From contig DEFO01000017.1 in assembly GCA_002350805.1 (NCBI GenBank), positions 1 through 59,342 of the forward strand: a stretch of DNA of 59,342 nt, written 5' to 3'. Positions 8,767 to 17,516 of the stretch are shown piece after piece (the first letter of the stretch is position 1; each line of letters opens with the position of its first letter). The DNA comes from Prevotella sp. UBA2850 (GTDB taxonomy: Bacteria > Bacteroidota > Bacteroidia > Bacteroidales > Bacteroidaceae). The notes under the pieces are model-generated. The model had not been told where the DNA came from. It did not search any database and saw only the letters and a list, made by a program, of their open reading frames with translations. Position numbers and translations under genes: made by a program.

Positions 8767-9447
8767 ATGAGAATAGACATTATCACAGTTCTGCCCGAGA
8801 TGCTGGAGGGATTCGTCAACGAGTCGATTCTGGCACGTGCCCAGAAGAAGGGCCTGGCAGAGATTCATTTGCACAACCTGCGCGACTATACCGACGACAA
8901 ATGGCGGCGTGTAGACGATTATCCCTACGGCGGATTTGCCGGGATGGTGATGAAATGCCAGCCCATTGAGAACTGCATCTCGGCCTTGAAGGCTGAGCGC
9001 GACTACGATGAGGTGATTTTCACATCGCCCGACGGTGAGCGCTTCGACCAGCATGTGGCCAACGACCTGTCGCTGAAAGGCAATATCATCATCCTGTGCG
9101 GCCACTACAAGGGCATCGACCAGCGCATCCGCGACCACCTCATCACACGTGAGATTTCGATTGGCGACTATGTGCTGACGGGTGGCGAGCTGGCTGCCGC
9201 CGTGATGGCCGACGCCATCGTGCGTGTGGTGCCGGGAGTGATTGGCGACGAGCAGAGCGCCCTCTCGGACTGTTTCCAGGACGACCTGCTGGCCGCACCT
9301 ATCTACACACGTCCTGCCGACTACAAGGGCTGGAAGGTGCCCGACATCCTGCTGAGCGGACATGAGGCCAAAATCAAGGAATGGGAGATGGAACAGGCCC
9401 TGGAACGGACGAAGCGACTGCGCCCCGACCTGCTGGAAAAGGGCTAG
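8767..9447 (+). CDS. trmD: tRNA (guanine-N1)-methyltransferase TrmD
   Basis: TrmD methylates G37 of tRNAs that read CNN codons using S-adenosylmethionine, preventing +1 frameshifting. The 226-residue product begins MRIDIITVLPEM, the usual TrmD N-terminus, and shows the knot motifs CGHYKGIDQRI and SIGDYVLTGGELAA that bind the cofactor. The alternative start at 8761 adds only Met-Asn and would lie on or before the predicted transcript start, so I prefer 8767. It appears to be transcribed alone or with the DUF805 gene downstream; the 140-base spacer holds a 37-bp repeat. Confidence 0.95.
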   Translation: MRIDIITVLPEMLEGFVNESILARAQKKGLAEIHLHNLRDYTDDKWRRVDDYPYGGFAGMVMKCQPIENCISALKAERDYDEVIFTSPDGERFDQHVANDLSLKGNIIILCGHYKGIDQRIRDHLITREISIGDYVLTGGELAAAVMADAIVRVVPGVIGDEQSALSDCFQDDLLAAPIYTRPADYKGWKVPDILLSGHEAKIKEWEMEQALERTKRLRPDLLEKG

Positions 9448-9557
9448 AAGCCAGCCATTCTCATCGCAGTCCTGCTTGATGACGAAGCCGGCCATTCTCC
9501 TCACAGTTCTTCTTGATGACGAAGCCAGCCATTCTCATCACAATCCTGCTTGATGAC
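9447..9557 (+). repeat. Three tandem copies of a 37-bp repeat
   Basis: Copies begin at 9447, 9484 and 9521 with GAAGCCAGCCATTCTC or a close variant and end TTGATGAC. They fill the spacer between trmD (stop at 9447) and the DUF805 gene. The third copy decays at its end. Confidence 0.9.
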
Positions 9558-9587
9558 AAGAGAAACCCAACCAAAAATGATAAAGAT

Positions 9588-10418
9588 ATGAGTAAAGTAA
9601 TTGCAAATCCGCAGCTAAGCTTCGGTGAGGCTCTGCGGGAAGCCAAGAACAAATGGATTGACTGGAAGGGACGCTCACGTCGTTCTGAGTATTGGTGGTG
9701 CGCACTATGTGCCTTCGTGGTAACGTATCTGCTTGCCCTGATTCCTACCATCGGTGGGGTGATATCTTTTGTGATTTCACTGCTGATGATCCCGCTGACC
9801 ATTCGTCGTGTACACGATACGGGCCGCAGCGGATGGTGGGTGATTGCCAGCATGGCGTTCGGTCTGATTCTCTCGGCATACTATCTCTATAAGCTGGGGG
9901 CAGCCTACAGCGCAGAAAGCATCAGCTTGTCTGAATTGGTGAAGATCTTCACCGACCCGCTGCTGATTATCTTTTATCTGGTGACGCTCGTTGTGGGCAT
10001 CATCCTGCTGGTGTTCCTCTGCCAGGACAGTAAGGTGGAACCCAACAAATGGGGCATGTCGCCCAAGTACAAGGTGGTGGAGGACCATGAGGCCGGCAAG
10101 GCCTACCAGCAGTCCGACCTCGACAAAACCATCAACAACGTAGGCGACAAGATCGACGAGATGGTGGACAAGGCTCAGGATGGCGCTGACGATGCTTTCG
10201 ACAAGGCCAAGGACTTTGCCGACGATGCCGTTGACAAAATCAAAGATGTCGCCGACGATGCCGTTGACAAAGTGAAAGATGTGGCTGGCGACGCTTTCGA
10301 CAAGGCTAAGGACTTTGCCGACGACGCCGTTGACAAGATGAAAGACGTGGCCGACGACATGAAAGAGGCTGCTGAAGATGCAGTCGGGAAGGCCAAAGAC
10401 GCCATGAAGAAAGACTAA
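9588..10418 (+). CDS. DUF805 membrane protein with repetitive charged tail
   Basis: This 276-residue protein has an N-terminal DUF805 domain (WKGRSRRSEYWW near residue 23 and RRVHDTGRSGWW near residue 70 are typical) with about four transmembrane segments up to residue 150. After a linker, the last 90 residues are a chain of 11-residue repeats of the type DKAKDFADDAV / DKIKDVADDAV, rich in Ala, Asp and Lys. Such repeats form long amphipathic helices as in LEA or apolipoprotein-like proteins; the tail is probably cytoplasmic or periplasmic and extended. The ATG at 9588 is chosen because upstream ATGs fall in the 37-bp repeat. DUF805 has no defined function, and the tail is not part of the basic family. 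A terminator follows at 10443. Confidence 0.8.
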   Translation: MSKVIANPQLSFGEALREAKNKWIDWKGRSRRSEYWWCALCAFVVTYLLALIPTIGGVISFVISLLMIPLTIRRVHDTGRSGWWVIASMAFGLILSAYYLYKLGAAYSAESISLSELVKIFTDPLLIIFYLVTLVVGIILLVFLCQDSKVEPNKWGMSPKYKVVEDHEAGKAYQQSDLDKTINNVGDKIDEMVDKAQDGADDAFDKAKDFADDAVDKIKDVADDAVDKVKDVAGDAFDKAKDFADDAVDKMKDVADDMKEAAEDAVGKAKDAMKKD

Positions 10419-10442
10419 GCAACACTGACATAAGAAAGCAGG

Positions 10443-10478
10443 ACAAGGACATTTTGAAAGCAATGTCCTTGTTTTTTT
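10443..10478 (+). terminator. Intrinsic terminator after the DUF805 gene
   Basis: An 11-bp perfect stem, ACAAGGACATT with AATGTCCTTGT, an 8-base loop and a run of T. It separates the trmD-DUF805 unit from the aminopeptidase gene. Confidence 0.9.
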
Positions 10479-10531
10479 ATTATAAAATATTAAAAAAGCA
10501 CCAACGTAATAGGGATTTGGCAGATTATTTG

Positions 10532-10539
10532 TATCTTTG
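10532..10539 (+). promoter_or_regulatory. -7 promoter box of the M24 aminopeptidase gene
   Basis: TATCTTTG matches TAnnTTTG; the predicted leader to the ATG at 10584 is about 38 nt. Confidence 0.6.
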
Positions 10540-10583
10540 TGCCATAAAAGCATGTAAAACCATCTAATATTAAAAAACTAGAT

Positions 10584-11984
10584 ATGTTTAGCAAAGACAC
10601 ATACGTTCGTCGCCGCAGCGAACTGAAGAAACTCGTGAAAAGCGGTGTGATTGTCTTGTTTGGAAACAATGAGGCACCCAAGAACTACCCCAACAATGCC
10701 TATTTCCCCTTCCGCCAGGACTCGTCGTTCATCTATTATTTCGGCCAGCACAGAGATGGGCTGGTGGGTGTCATCGACATCGATAACGACTGCGAAATGC
10801 TCATTGGCGATGATATCGACATTGAGGACATCGTTTGGTATGGCTCGGTGGACTGCGTGAGCGACCTGGCCGCACAGGTGGGTATCGACAAGACTGCTCC
10901 CATGAAAGAGTTGCAGAACATCTGCGACAAAGCCAAGGCCAAGGGACAGAAGATTCACTTCCTGCCGCCCTACCGCCACGACACGAAGATTCAGATCATG
11001 GACCTGCTGGGCATTCACCCCAGCCAGCAGAAAGAAGCTGCCTCGATGGACCTCATCATGGCCGTGGTGAAGATGCGCTCAACGAAGGAGCCTCAGGAGA
11101 TAGAGGCCATTGAGCGTGCCTGCGACGTGGGTTACATGATGCATACCACCGCACAACGGCTGATCAAGCCCGGTGTGACCGAGCGCTACATCGGCGGACA
11201 GGTGGATGGCATTGCCAACTCGCTGGCCAACGGCAACAGCTTTGCCACCATTTTCAGCCAGCATGGCGAGATTATGCACGGAAACCCGTCGGGTGCTCTG
11301 CTCGAGGACGGCCGCCTGGCTCTCTGCGATGCCGGTTGTGAGCTCGACGACTACTGCTCCGACCATACGCGCACGATGCCTGTCAATGGCAAATACTCGC
11401 AGCGCCAACTGGAGATTTACTCCATCGTAGAGGCCTGTCACGACTATGCCCTCGAGGTGGCCAAGCCCGGTGTGAAATACATGGACGTGCACTTTGCCGT
11501 GTGCCGTCTGATGACCGACAAGCTGAAAGAGCTGGGCTTGATGAAGGGCGACACCGAGGAGGCTGTACGCGCCGGAGCTCATGCCATGTTCCTGCCCCAC
11601 GGACTGGGCCACATGATGGGTATGGACGTTCACGACATGGAAGGACTTGACCAGCGCTATGTGGGCTTCGATGCCGAGACACGCCCCAACCTGGAGCAGT
11701 TTGGCACCAACTGCCTGCGCATGGGACGCCGGCTGGAGGAAGGCTTCGTGGTAACCGACGAGCCGGGCATCTACTTCATCCCGGCACTCATCGACGACTG
11801 GCGTGCCAGCGGCCATTGCGCCGAGTTCCTGAACTTCGACATGCTCGAGACCTATAAGGACTTCGGCGGTATCCGCATCGAGGACGATATCCTGATTACC
11901 AGCGACGGCTGCCGCTTCCTGGGCAAGAACCGCATCCCGTATCATCCCAAGGATGTGGAGGAGTTCATGGCTGCCGCAAAATAA
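10584..11984 (+). CDS. pepP: Xaa-Pro aminopeptidase (M24 family, aminopeptidase P)
   Basis: Aminopeptidase P removes an N-terminal residue that precedes proline, using two metal ions. The 466-residue length fits the long PepP form: an N-terminal creatinase-like domain (about 1-170) and a C-terminal pita-bread catalytic domain. The metal ligands are visible as Asp249 and Asp260 in the CDAGCELDDYCSD segment, a His in PHGLGHMMGMDVHD, a Glu in TDEPGIYF and a Glu in GGIRIEDD. No signal peptide, so cytosolic. It has its own promoter and is followed by a secreted C1B aminopeptidase after 83 bases, making a small peptide-degradation cluster. Confidence 0.92.
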   Translation: MFSKDTYVRRRSELKKLVKSGVIVLFGNNEAPKNYPNNAYFPFRQDSSFIYYFGQHRDGLVGVIDIDNDCEMLIGDDIDIEDIVWYGSVDCVSDLAAQVGIDKTAPMKELQNICDKAKAKGQKIHFLPPYRHDTKIQIMDLLGIHPSQQKEAASMDLIMAVVKMRSTKEPQEIEAIERACDVGYMMHTTAQRLIKPGVTERYIGGQVDGIANSLANGNSFATIFSQHGEIMHGNPSGALLEDGRLALCDAGCELDDYCSDHTRTMPVNGKYSQRQLEIYSIVEACHDYALEVAKPGVKYMDVHFAVCRLMTDKLKELGLMKGDTEEAVRAGAHAMFLPHGLGHMMGMDVHDMEGLDQRYVGFDAETRPNLEQFGTNCLRMGRRLEEGFVVTDEPGIYFIPALIDDWRASGHCAEFLNFDMLETYKDFGGIRIEDDILITSDGCRFLGKNRIPYHPKDVEEFMAAAK

Positions 11985-12067
11985 CACAGCCGTTCCAGCT
12001 GGACAGCTAACAAGCTAACACATACAAACGAAATCATCATTCATATAAAAATTAATACAAAACGCAA

Positions 12068-13264
12068 ATGAAAAAGCTTTTTTTGATGGCGCTCGTAGCA
12101 CTTGTTGCCATTGGCGCAAACGCACAGGACAAGAAGAAGGAGAATCCTAATAAGCCTGTGTTCACCGTGGTGAAAGAGAACAAGATTACCAGTATCAAGA
12201 ACCAAAGCCGCAGCGGCACCTGCTGGGACTACTCTACCCTCTCTTACTTTGAGGCTGAGATTCTGAAGAAGACCGGCAAGACCTACGACCTCTGCGAGAG
12301 CTTCGTTGCCAACAAGACCTATATGGACCGTGCCGTTCAGGTGGTTCGCCTGCATGGCGACTGCCAGTTCGCACAGGGCGGTTCGGCCTACGACGTGTAT
12401 TATGCGCTGAAGAACTACGGTATCTGCCCCGAGGACGCCATGCCATTCCCAGGCAGTCTGTACGGCGACTCTCTGAACAACTTCAACGAGTTCTTCTCGC
12501 TGATGTCACCTTACGTTGACGCCGTGGCCAGAAACAAGGGCAAGAAAATCAGCAACCAGTGGAAGGTCGGCTTGCAGGGCATTCTCGACGCTTATCTGGG
12601 CAAATGCCCCGAGGAGTTCACCTACGAGGGAAAAAAATACACCCCGAAGTCGTTTGCTGCCAGCCTTGGCCTGAACATGGACGACTACGTGAGCATCACC
12701 TCTTTCACTCACCGTCCTTTCTACACCGAGTTCCCCGTTGAGGTACAGGACAACTGGCGCAACGGCCTGTCATGGAATGTGCCGATGGACGAGATGATGC
12801 GCATCATCGACAATGCCGTGATGCAGGGCTACACCGTGGCTTGGGGCGGCGACGTTTCTGAGCAGGGCTTCACCCGTCAGGGTCTGGCTTATGCCACCGA
12901 CGAGAAGGCACAGAGCCTCACCGGCAGCGACATGGCCCGTTGGCTGAAACTGTCGGCTACTGCCAAGAAAGGCATGCTCGACTCACTGGGATGCAAGGTT
13001 CCCGAGATTGTTCCCACACAGGAGATGCGCCAGGAGCGTTACGACAACTGGGAGCTGACCGACGACCACGGCATGCTGATCTACGGTATCGCCAAAGACC
13101 AGAACGGAAGAGAGTACTACATGGTGAAGAACTCTTGGGGCGAGGCCGGAGAGTATAAAGGCATCTGGTATATGACCAAGGCCTTCATCGCTGCCAACAC
13201 CATGGACTACATGGTGAACAAGAATGCCATTCCCAAGGATATCCGCAAGAAGCTGGGCATCTAA
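12068..13264 (+). CDS. pepC: Secreted C1B aminopeptidase (bleomycin hydrolase/PepC family)
   Basis: This 398-residue papain-fold peptidase belongs to family C1B, normally homohexameric aminopeptidases with the active sites inside a barrel. The catalytic Cys lies in QSRSGTCWDYS (about residue 56), the His in DDHGMLIYG and the Asn in MVKNSWGE. Unlike cytosolic PepC it begins with a clear signal peptide (MKKLFLMALVALVAIGANAQ), so it acts in the periplasm or outside the cell. The strand-matched M24 gene lies upstream, and a terminator follows at 13405. I use pepC as a family label; no substrate can be inferred. Confidence 0.88.
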   Translation: MKKLFLMALVALVAIGANAQDKKKENPNKPVFTVVKENKITSIKNQSRSGTCWDYSTLSYFEAEILKKTGKTYDLCESFVANKTYMDRAVQVVRLHGDCQFAQGGSAYDVYYALKNYGICPEDAMPFPGSLYGDSLNNFNEFFSLMSPYVDAVARNKGKKISNQWKVGLQGILDAYLGKCPEEFTYEGKKYTPKSFAASLGLNMDDYVSITSFTHRPFYTEFPVEVQDNWRNGLSWNVPMDEMMRIIDNAVMQGYTVAWGGDVSEQGFTRQGLAYATDEKAQSLTGSDMARWLKLSATAKKGMLDSLGCKVPEIVPTQEMRQERYDNWELTDDHGMLIYGIAKDQNGREYYMVKNSWGEAGEYKGIWYMTKAFIAANTMDYMVNKNAIPKDIRKKLGI

Positions 13265-13404
13265 AAGATATCAGCCGAGTGAATCATGCGACTCGGATGG
13301 TGAATGACCCGTGAATGGTCAGGTGATTTGCAGGAAAACCGTACAGCATCATCACGCGCATCACATCGTTCAAAGCATCCGACACATATAAATAATGTAA
13401 AAAA

Positions 13405-13438
13405 ACGAGGAATATGATACGTTCCTCGTTTTTTTTTG
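13405..13438 (+). terminator. Intrinsic terminator after the C1B peptidase gene
   Basis: Stem ACGAGGAA with TTCCTCGT, loop about ATGATACG, then nine or more T. A-rich sequence before the stem mirrors the T run, so it could also act on the other strand. Confidence 0.9.
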
Positions 13439-13439
13439 T

Positions 13440-13447
13440 TAACTTTG
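13440..13447 (+). promoter_or_regulatory. -7 promoter box of recJ
   Basis: TAACTTTG matches TAnnTTTG immediately after the T run of the previous terminator; predicted leader about 46 nt. Confidence 0.6.
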
Positions 13448-13499
13448 GGGGCGGTTATTATACCCTATAGCTACAGAAAGAATAAAAATAACAATATAA

Positions 13500-15227
13500 A
13501 TGCATTTTAAATGGAATTACGAAGCACCGACATCAGACCAAAAGAAAGCAGCTGAAGAGCTGGCGGCCAAGCTGGCAATCAGTCCCATACTGGGCGGATT
13601 GCTCATACGCCGCGGCATCACTACTGAATCGGCAGCCAAGCGATTCTTCCGTCCCCAGCTCAACGACCTCATCAATCCTTTCCTGATGAAAGATATGGAC
13701 GTGGCTGTTGACCGTCTGAACGACGCAATGGGGCGCAAAGAACGCATCATGGTCTATGGCGACTACGATGTCGACGGGTGCACAGCTGTAGCATTGGTAT
13801 ACAAGTTTCTCCAGCAGTTCTATTCGAACATCGACTACTATATCCCCGACCGCTATGACGAGGGATATGGCGTGAGCAAGAAAGGAATAGACTTTGCCAA
13901 GGAAACCGGTGTGAAACTCATTATCATTCTCGATTGCGGTATCAAGGCAATCGACGAAATAGCCTATGCCAAGAGTCTTGGCATCGACTTCATCATTTGC
14001 GACCACCACGTCCCCGACGAGGTGATGCCGCCTGCTGCCGCCATTCTCAACCCGAAGCGCGAGGACGACACCTACCCCTTCAAGCATCTCTGCGGATGCG
14101 GTGTGGGATTTAAGTTTATGCAGGCCTTTGCCAAAAACAATGGCATTCCCTTCTCGAGGCTCATCCCCCTGCTCGACTTCTGTGCCGTGAGCATAGCAGC
14201 CGACATCGTGCCCGTGGAGGACGAAAACCGCATACTGGCGTTCCACGGTCTGAAGCAGCTCAATCAGAACCCAAACATCGGCATCAAGGCCATCATCGAC
14301 ATCTGCGGACTGAGCGGGCGCGACATCTCGATGAGCGATATCGTATTCAAAATCGGACCGCGCATCAATGCCAGCGGACGCATGGAGAACGGCAAAGAGA
14401 GCGTCGACTTACTGATTGAGAAAGACTACAATCTGGCCCTGCAGAAAGCCAAGCACATCAACGAGTACAACGAGCAGCGCAAAGACATTGACAAGCAGAT
14501 GACCGAGGAGGCCAACCAGATTGTGGCCAAGTTGGAAAGCCAGAAACACCAGTCGAGCATCGTGCTCTACGATGAGGACTGGAAGAAAGGCGTCATCGGC
14601 ATCGTGGCCTCGCGACTCACAGAAATCTATTTCCGGCCTACGGTTGTGCTGACTCGCGACGGTGAGTTTGCCACCGGCTCTGCCCGCAGCATCGCCGGCT
14701 TCGACGTCTATTCTGCCATCAAGAGTTGCCGCGACATGCTGGTCAACTTCGGCGGCCACACCTATGCGGCAGGCCTGACGCTGCGCTGGAACGACATCAC
14801 CGAGTTCCGCCGCCGCTTCCAGCGGTATGTCGACGAGCACATACAGCCCGAGCAGACGGAGGCCATTCTGAATATTGATGCCGTCATCGACTTCAGGGAT
14901 ATCACCCGCAAACTGCACAGTGAACTGAAGAAGTTCGCACCGTTCGGACCCGGCAACCAAAAGCCATTGTTTGCCACCCTCGACGTCTACGACTTCGGCA
15001 CCAGTAAGGTGGTAGGCCGTGAGCAGGAACATGTGAAACTCGAACTGGTCGACTCGAAATCGAACAATGTGATGAACGGCATTGCCTTCGGACAGAGCGG
15101 TTCGGCACGTTACATCAAGTCGAAACGCTCGTTCGACATTGCCTATACCATCGAGGATAATGTCTTCAAGAAAGGCGATGTTCAACTGCAGATTGAGGAT
15201 ATCAGACCTACAGAAGCGGAGAGTTGA
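13500..15227 (+). CDS. recJ: Single-stranded-DNA-specific exonuclease RecJ
   Basis: RecJ degrades single-stranded DNA 5' to 3' in recombination and repair. The 575-residue product has the DHH phosphoesterase motifs DYDVDGCTA (near residue 87) and CDHHVPD (near 167), and the DHHA1 motif FGGHTYAAG (near 418), followed by a C-terminal OB-type region. Length is typical. The gene is followed on the same strand by recQ after 92 bases; RecJ and RecQ act together in the RecF-type pathway (helicase opening plus 5' resection), so the adjacency makes functional sense. Confidence 0.95.
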   Translation: MHFKWNYEAPTSDQKKAAEELAAKLAISPILGGLLIRRGITTESAAKRFFRPQLNDLINPFLMKDMDVAVDRLNDAMGRKERIMVYGDYDVDGCTAVALVYKFLQQFYSNIDYYIPDRYDEGYGVSKKGIDFAKETGVKLIIILDCGIKAIDEIAYAKSLGIDFIICDHHVPDEVMPPAAAILNPKREDDTYPFKHLCGCGVGFKFMQAFAKNNGIPFSRLIPLLDFCAVSIAADIVPVEDENRILAFHGLKQLNQNPNIGIKAIIDICGLSGRDISMSDIVFKIGPRINASGRMENGKESVDLLIEKDYNLALQKAKHINEYNEQRKDIDKQMTEEANQIVAKLESQKHQSSIVLYDEDWKKGVIGIVASRLTEIYFRPTVVLTRDGEFATGSARSIAGFDVYSAIKSCRDMLVNFGGHTYAAGLTLRWNDITEFRRRFQRYVDEHIQPEQTEAILNIDAVIDFRDITRKLHSELKKFAPFGPGNQKPLFATLDVYDFGTSKVVGREQEHVKLELVDSKSNNVMNGIAFGQSGSARYIKSKRSFDIAYTIEDNVFKKGDVQLQIEDIRPTEAES

Positions 15228-15319
15228 AGATGGAGGATTGAAGATTGAAGATTGAGAATTGAGGATTGAGAATTGATTGAAGGATTCAGAATTAAGAATT
15301 GAAGGATTGAGGATTCAGA
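15228..15319 (+). repeat. Degenerate 7-bp repeat tract between recJ and recQ
   Basis: About twelve variants of a GANNATT heptamer (GAGGATT, GAAGATT, GAGAATT, CAGAATT) run end to end. The recQ ATG at 15320 follows the last unit, so the tract is the recQ leader. Confidence 0.75.
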
Positions 15320-17365
15320 ATGATCATCAGTTGTGACGACCCGGAACTATCGCCCTCTCAGGAGCCTGATGCTCTTGAGGCAGAGGGCTGTTCTGTGTCC
15401 TCAACGTATTACTCTGAATCCATAGAGCAGCACTCTACGTCCTCCGAACTTCATTCCCCTACTCTCCGTGATTACCAAGCCATTCTGAAGAAGTATTGGG
15501 GCTACGATGATTTCCGCGGCATTCAGCGTGACATCATCGAAAGCATTGGCAGTGGCCACGATACGCTGGGACTCATGCCCACTGGCGGCGGCAAGTCGAT
15601 TACTTTCCAAGTGCCTGCATTGGCACAGGAAGGCGTGTGCGTTGTCATCACCCCGCTCATCGCCTTGATGAAAGACCAGGTGATGCACCTAAAGAAACTG
15701 GGCATCCGCGCAGCAGCCATCTATGCCGGACTGACGCACGAAGAGATACTTGTCACGCTCGAGAATTGTGTATTCGGAGGCATTAAGATACTCTACGTCT
15801 CGCCCGAGCGACTGGGTTCCGACCTGTTCAAAGTGAAACTCGGTCACATGAAGGTGAGCTTTATCACCGTCGACGAGGCCCACTGCATCAGCCAATGGGG
15901 TTACGACTTCCGGCCTTCTTACCTGAAGATTGCCGATATCCGGAAAATCAAGCCCGAAGTTCCCGTACTGGCTCTGACAGCCACTGCCACCCCGCAAGTG
16001 GTGGAGGATATCCAGGACAAGCTGTCGCTCAACCCGAAACCCGCATCATTCAACGTCTTCCGCATGAGCTTCGAGCGGAAGAACCTGGCATATATCGTCC
16101 AGACCTCCACCGACAAGCACACCGACTTGGTAGAACTGCTCGAACACTCCATCGGCTCAGCCATCGTCTACGTGCGCAGCAGGCGCCGCGCGAAAGAGAT
16201 AGCTGACTTGCTGAACGAATACAATCTCAATGCCACGTTCTATCACGCCGGACTCGATTCCACGACAAAAGACGTGCGGCAGAAAGACTGGCAGGCCGAC
16301 CGCATACGCATCATGGTAGCCACCAACGCCTTCGGCATGGGAATCGACAAGCCCGACGTGCGCATGGTGATTCACATCGACTGCCCCGACTCGCTGGAAG
16401 CCTACTTTCAGGAAGCCGGACGTGCCGGGCGCGACGGCCGCCCCTCGAAGGCCATCCTGCTCTACAACAACAGCGATGAGCGCAAGCTCCAGAAACGCAT
16501 TGCCGACAATTATCCCGACAAAGAGTACATCCGCAAGGTCTACGACCACCTGGCTTATTTCTACCAGGTAGGCATTGGCAGCGGCGCAGGATATACCTTC
16601 GAGTTCGATGTCGATAAATTCTGCCGTGCCTTCAAGCATTTCCCCATACAAGTGTACTCGGCGCTGAATATCCTCACCAACTGCGGATACATCAGTTACA
16701 CCGAAGAGACAGAAAACAAAGCCCGCGTGATGTTCCTCATTGGCCGTAACGACTTCTACAAACTGGAAAACCTCACCGAGCTGGAGAATGAGCTGATCAT
16801 CGTCCTTCTGCGCAACTATGGCGGACTCTTCACCGACTACAACTACATCGACGAGAGTTTCATCGCCCAGCAGATCGGCCTGACGCTACCCCAGACCTAT
16901 TTTGTGTTCCAGGCCCTCGACAAACGGCACATTCTCCACTTCATCCCCAGCAAGAAAACGCCCTACATCACCTACACCCAGCGACGCGAGGACGGCGACA
17001 AGCTCATCATCCCGCCAGTTGTCTACGAGGAGCGCAAACAGCAGTATGCCGAGCGCATTGAGCAAATCATCAGCTACGCCAAGAACAGCCACATATGCCG
17101 TAGCCGTCAGTTGCTCAAGTATTTCGGCGAGGAGAAATCAACCGACTGCGGCATCTGCGATGTCTGTACCAACTTCGAACCTGCCGACGACGAGAAGAAA
17201 TCGGCTGAGGAGTGCATTCTCGCTTTGCTGAACGACCGGCAGAAGCATCACATTCGCGAGTTGCGCCAGCTCAACCTGGAAAGGAAACCACTCGACAAAG
17301 CGCTCGAGCACCTCCTCTACGAAGAGATAATCTCTATCGACGGAGCCTATTTGTCGATGGAATAG
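15320..17365 (+). CDS. recQ: ATP-dependent DNA helicase RecQ
   Basis: RecQ is a 3'-to-5' superfamily 2 helicase. The 681-residue product shows motif I MPTGGGKS (near residue 90), motif II DEAHCISQWGYDFRP, the motif VI region EAGRAGRDGRP, and the zinc-binding cysteines (C in HICRSRQ, then CGICDVC) of the RecQ C-terminal region. I see no convincing HRDC domain at the end. About 50 residues before the helicase core are polar and low in complexity, and the true start may differ, but no later in-frame ATG precedes motif I. It follows recJ and is probably co-transcribed. Confidence 0.93.
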   Translation: MIISCDDPELSPSQEPDALEAEGCSVSSTYYSESIEQHSTSSELHSPTLRDYQAILKKYWGYDDFRGIQRDIIESIGSGHDTLGLMPTGGGKSITFQVPALAQEGVCVVITPLIALMKDQVMHLKKLGIRAAAIYAGLTHEEILVTLENCVFGGIKILYVSPERLGSDLFKVKLGHMKVSFITVDEAHCISQWGYDFRPSYLKIADIRKIKPEVPVLALTATATPQVVEDIQDKLSLNPKPASFNVFRMSFERKNLAYIVQTSTDKHTDLVELLEHSIGSAIVYVRSRRRAKEIADLLNEYNLNATFYHAGLDSTTKDVRQKDWQADRIRIMVATNAFGMGIDKPDVRMVIHIDCPDSLEAYFQEAGRAGRDGRPSKAILLYNNSDERKLQKRIADNYPDKEYIRKVYDHLAYFYQVGIGSGAGYTFEFDVDKFCRAFKHFPIQVYSALNILTNCGYISYTEETENKARVMFLIGRNDFYKLENLTELENELIIVLLRNYGGLFTDYNYIDESFIAQQIGLTLPQTYFVFQALDKRHILHFIPSKKTPYITYTQRREDGDKLIIPPVVYEERKQQYAERIEQIISYAKNSHICRSRQLLKYFGEEKSTDCGICDVCTNFEPADDEKKSAEECILALLNDRQKHHIRELRQLNLERKPLDKALEHLLYEEIISIDGAYLSME

Positions 17366-17448
17366 GCTGGGCTTCAATTCGTTAAGAGGAAACTGATTAG
17401 AGAGTATCGCTCGTGGGGAATATCCCTCTGAAAGTGCCGTTTACAATG

Positions 17449-17494
17449 AAAAAAGGAGTTAGAAGCGCCTCTCATCAGCGTGTTCTAACTCCTT
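17449..17494 (-). terminator. Intrinsic terminator of the ilv operon
   Basis: A perfect 12-bp stem AAGGAGTTAGAA (17453-17464) with TTCTAACTCCTT (17483-17494). The A run at 17449-17454 becomes a T run on the minus strand, so it terminates transcription coming out of ilvC; recQ converges on it from the other side. Confidence 0.88.
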
Positions 17495-17516
17495 GTCTTA
17501 TTCCACGAATCAATTG

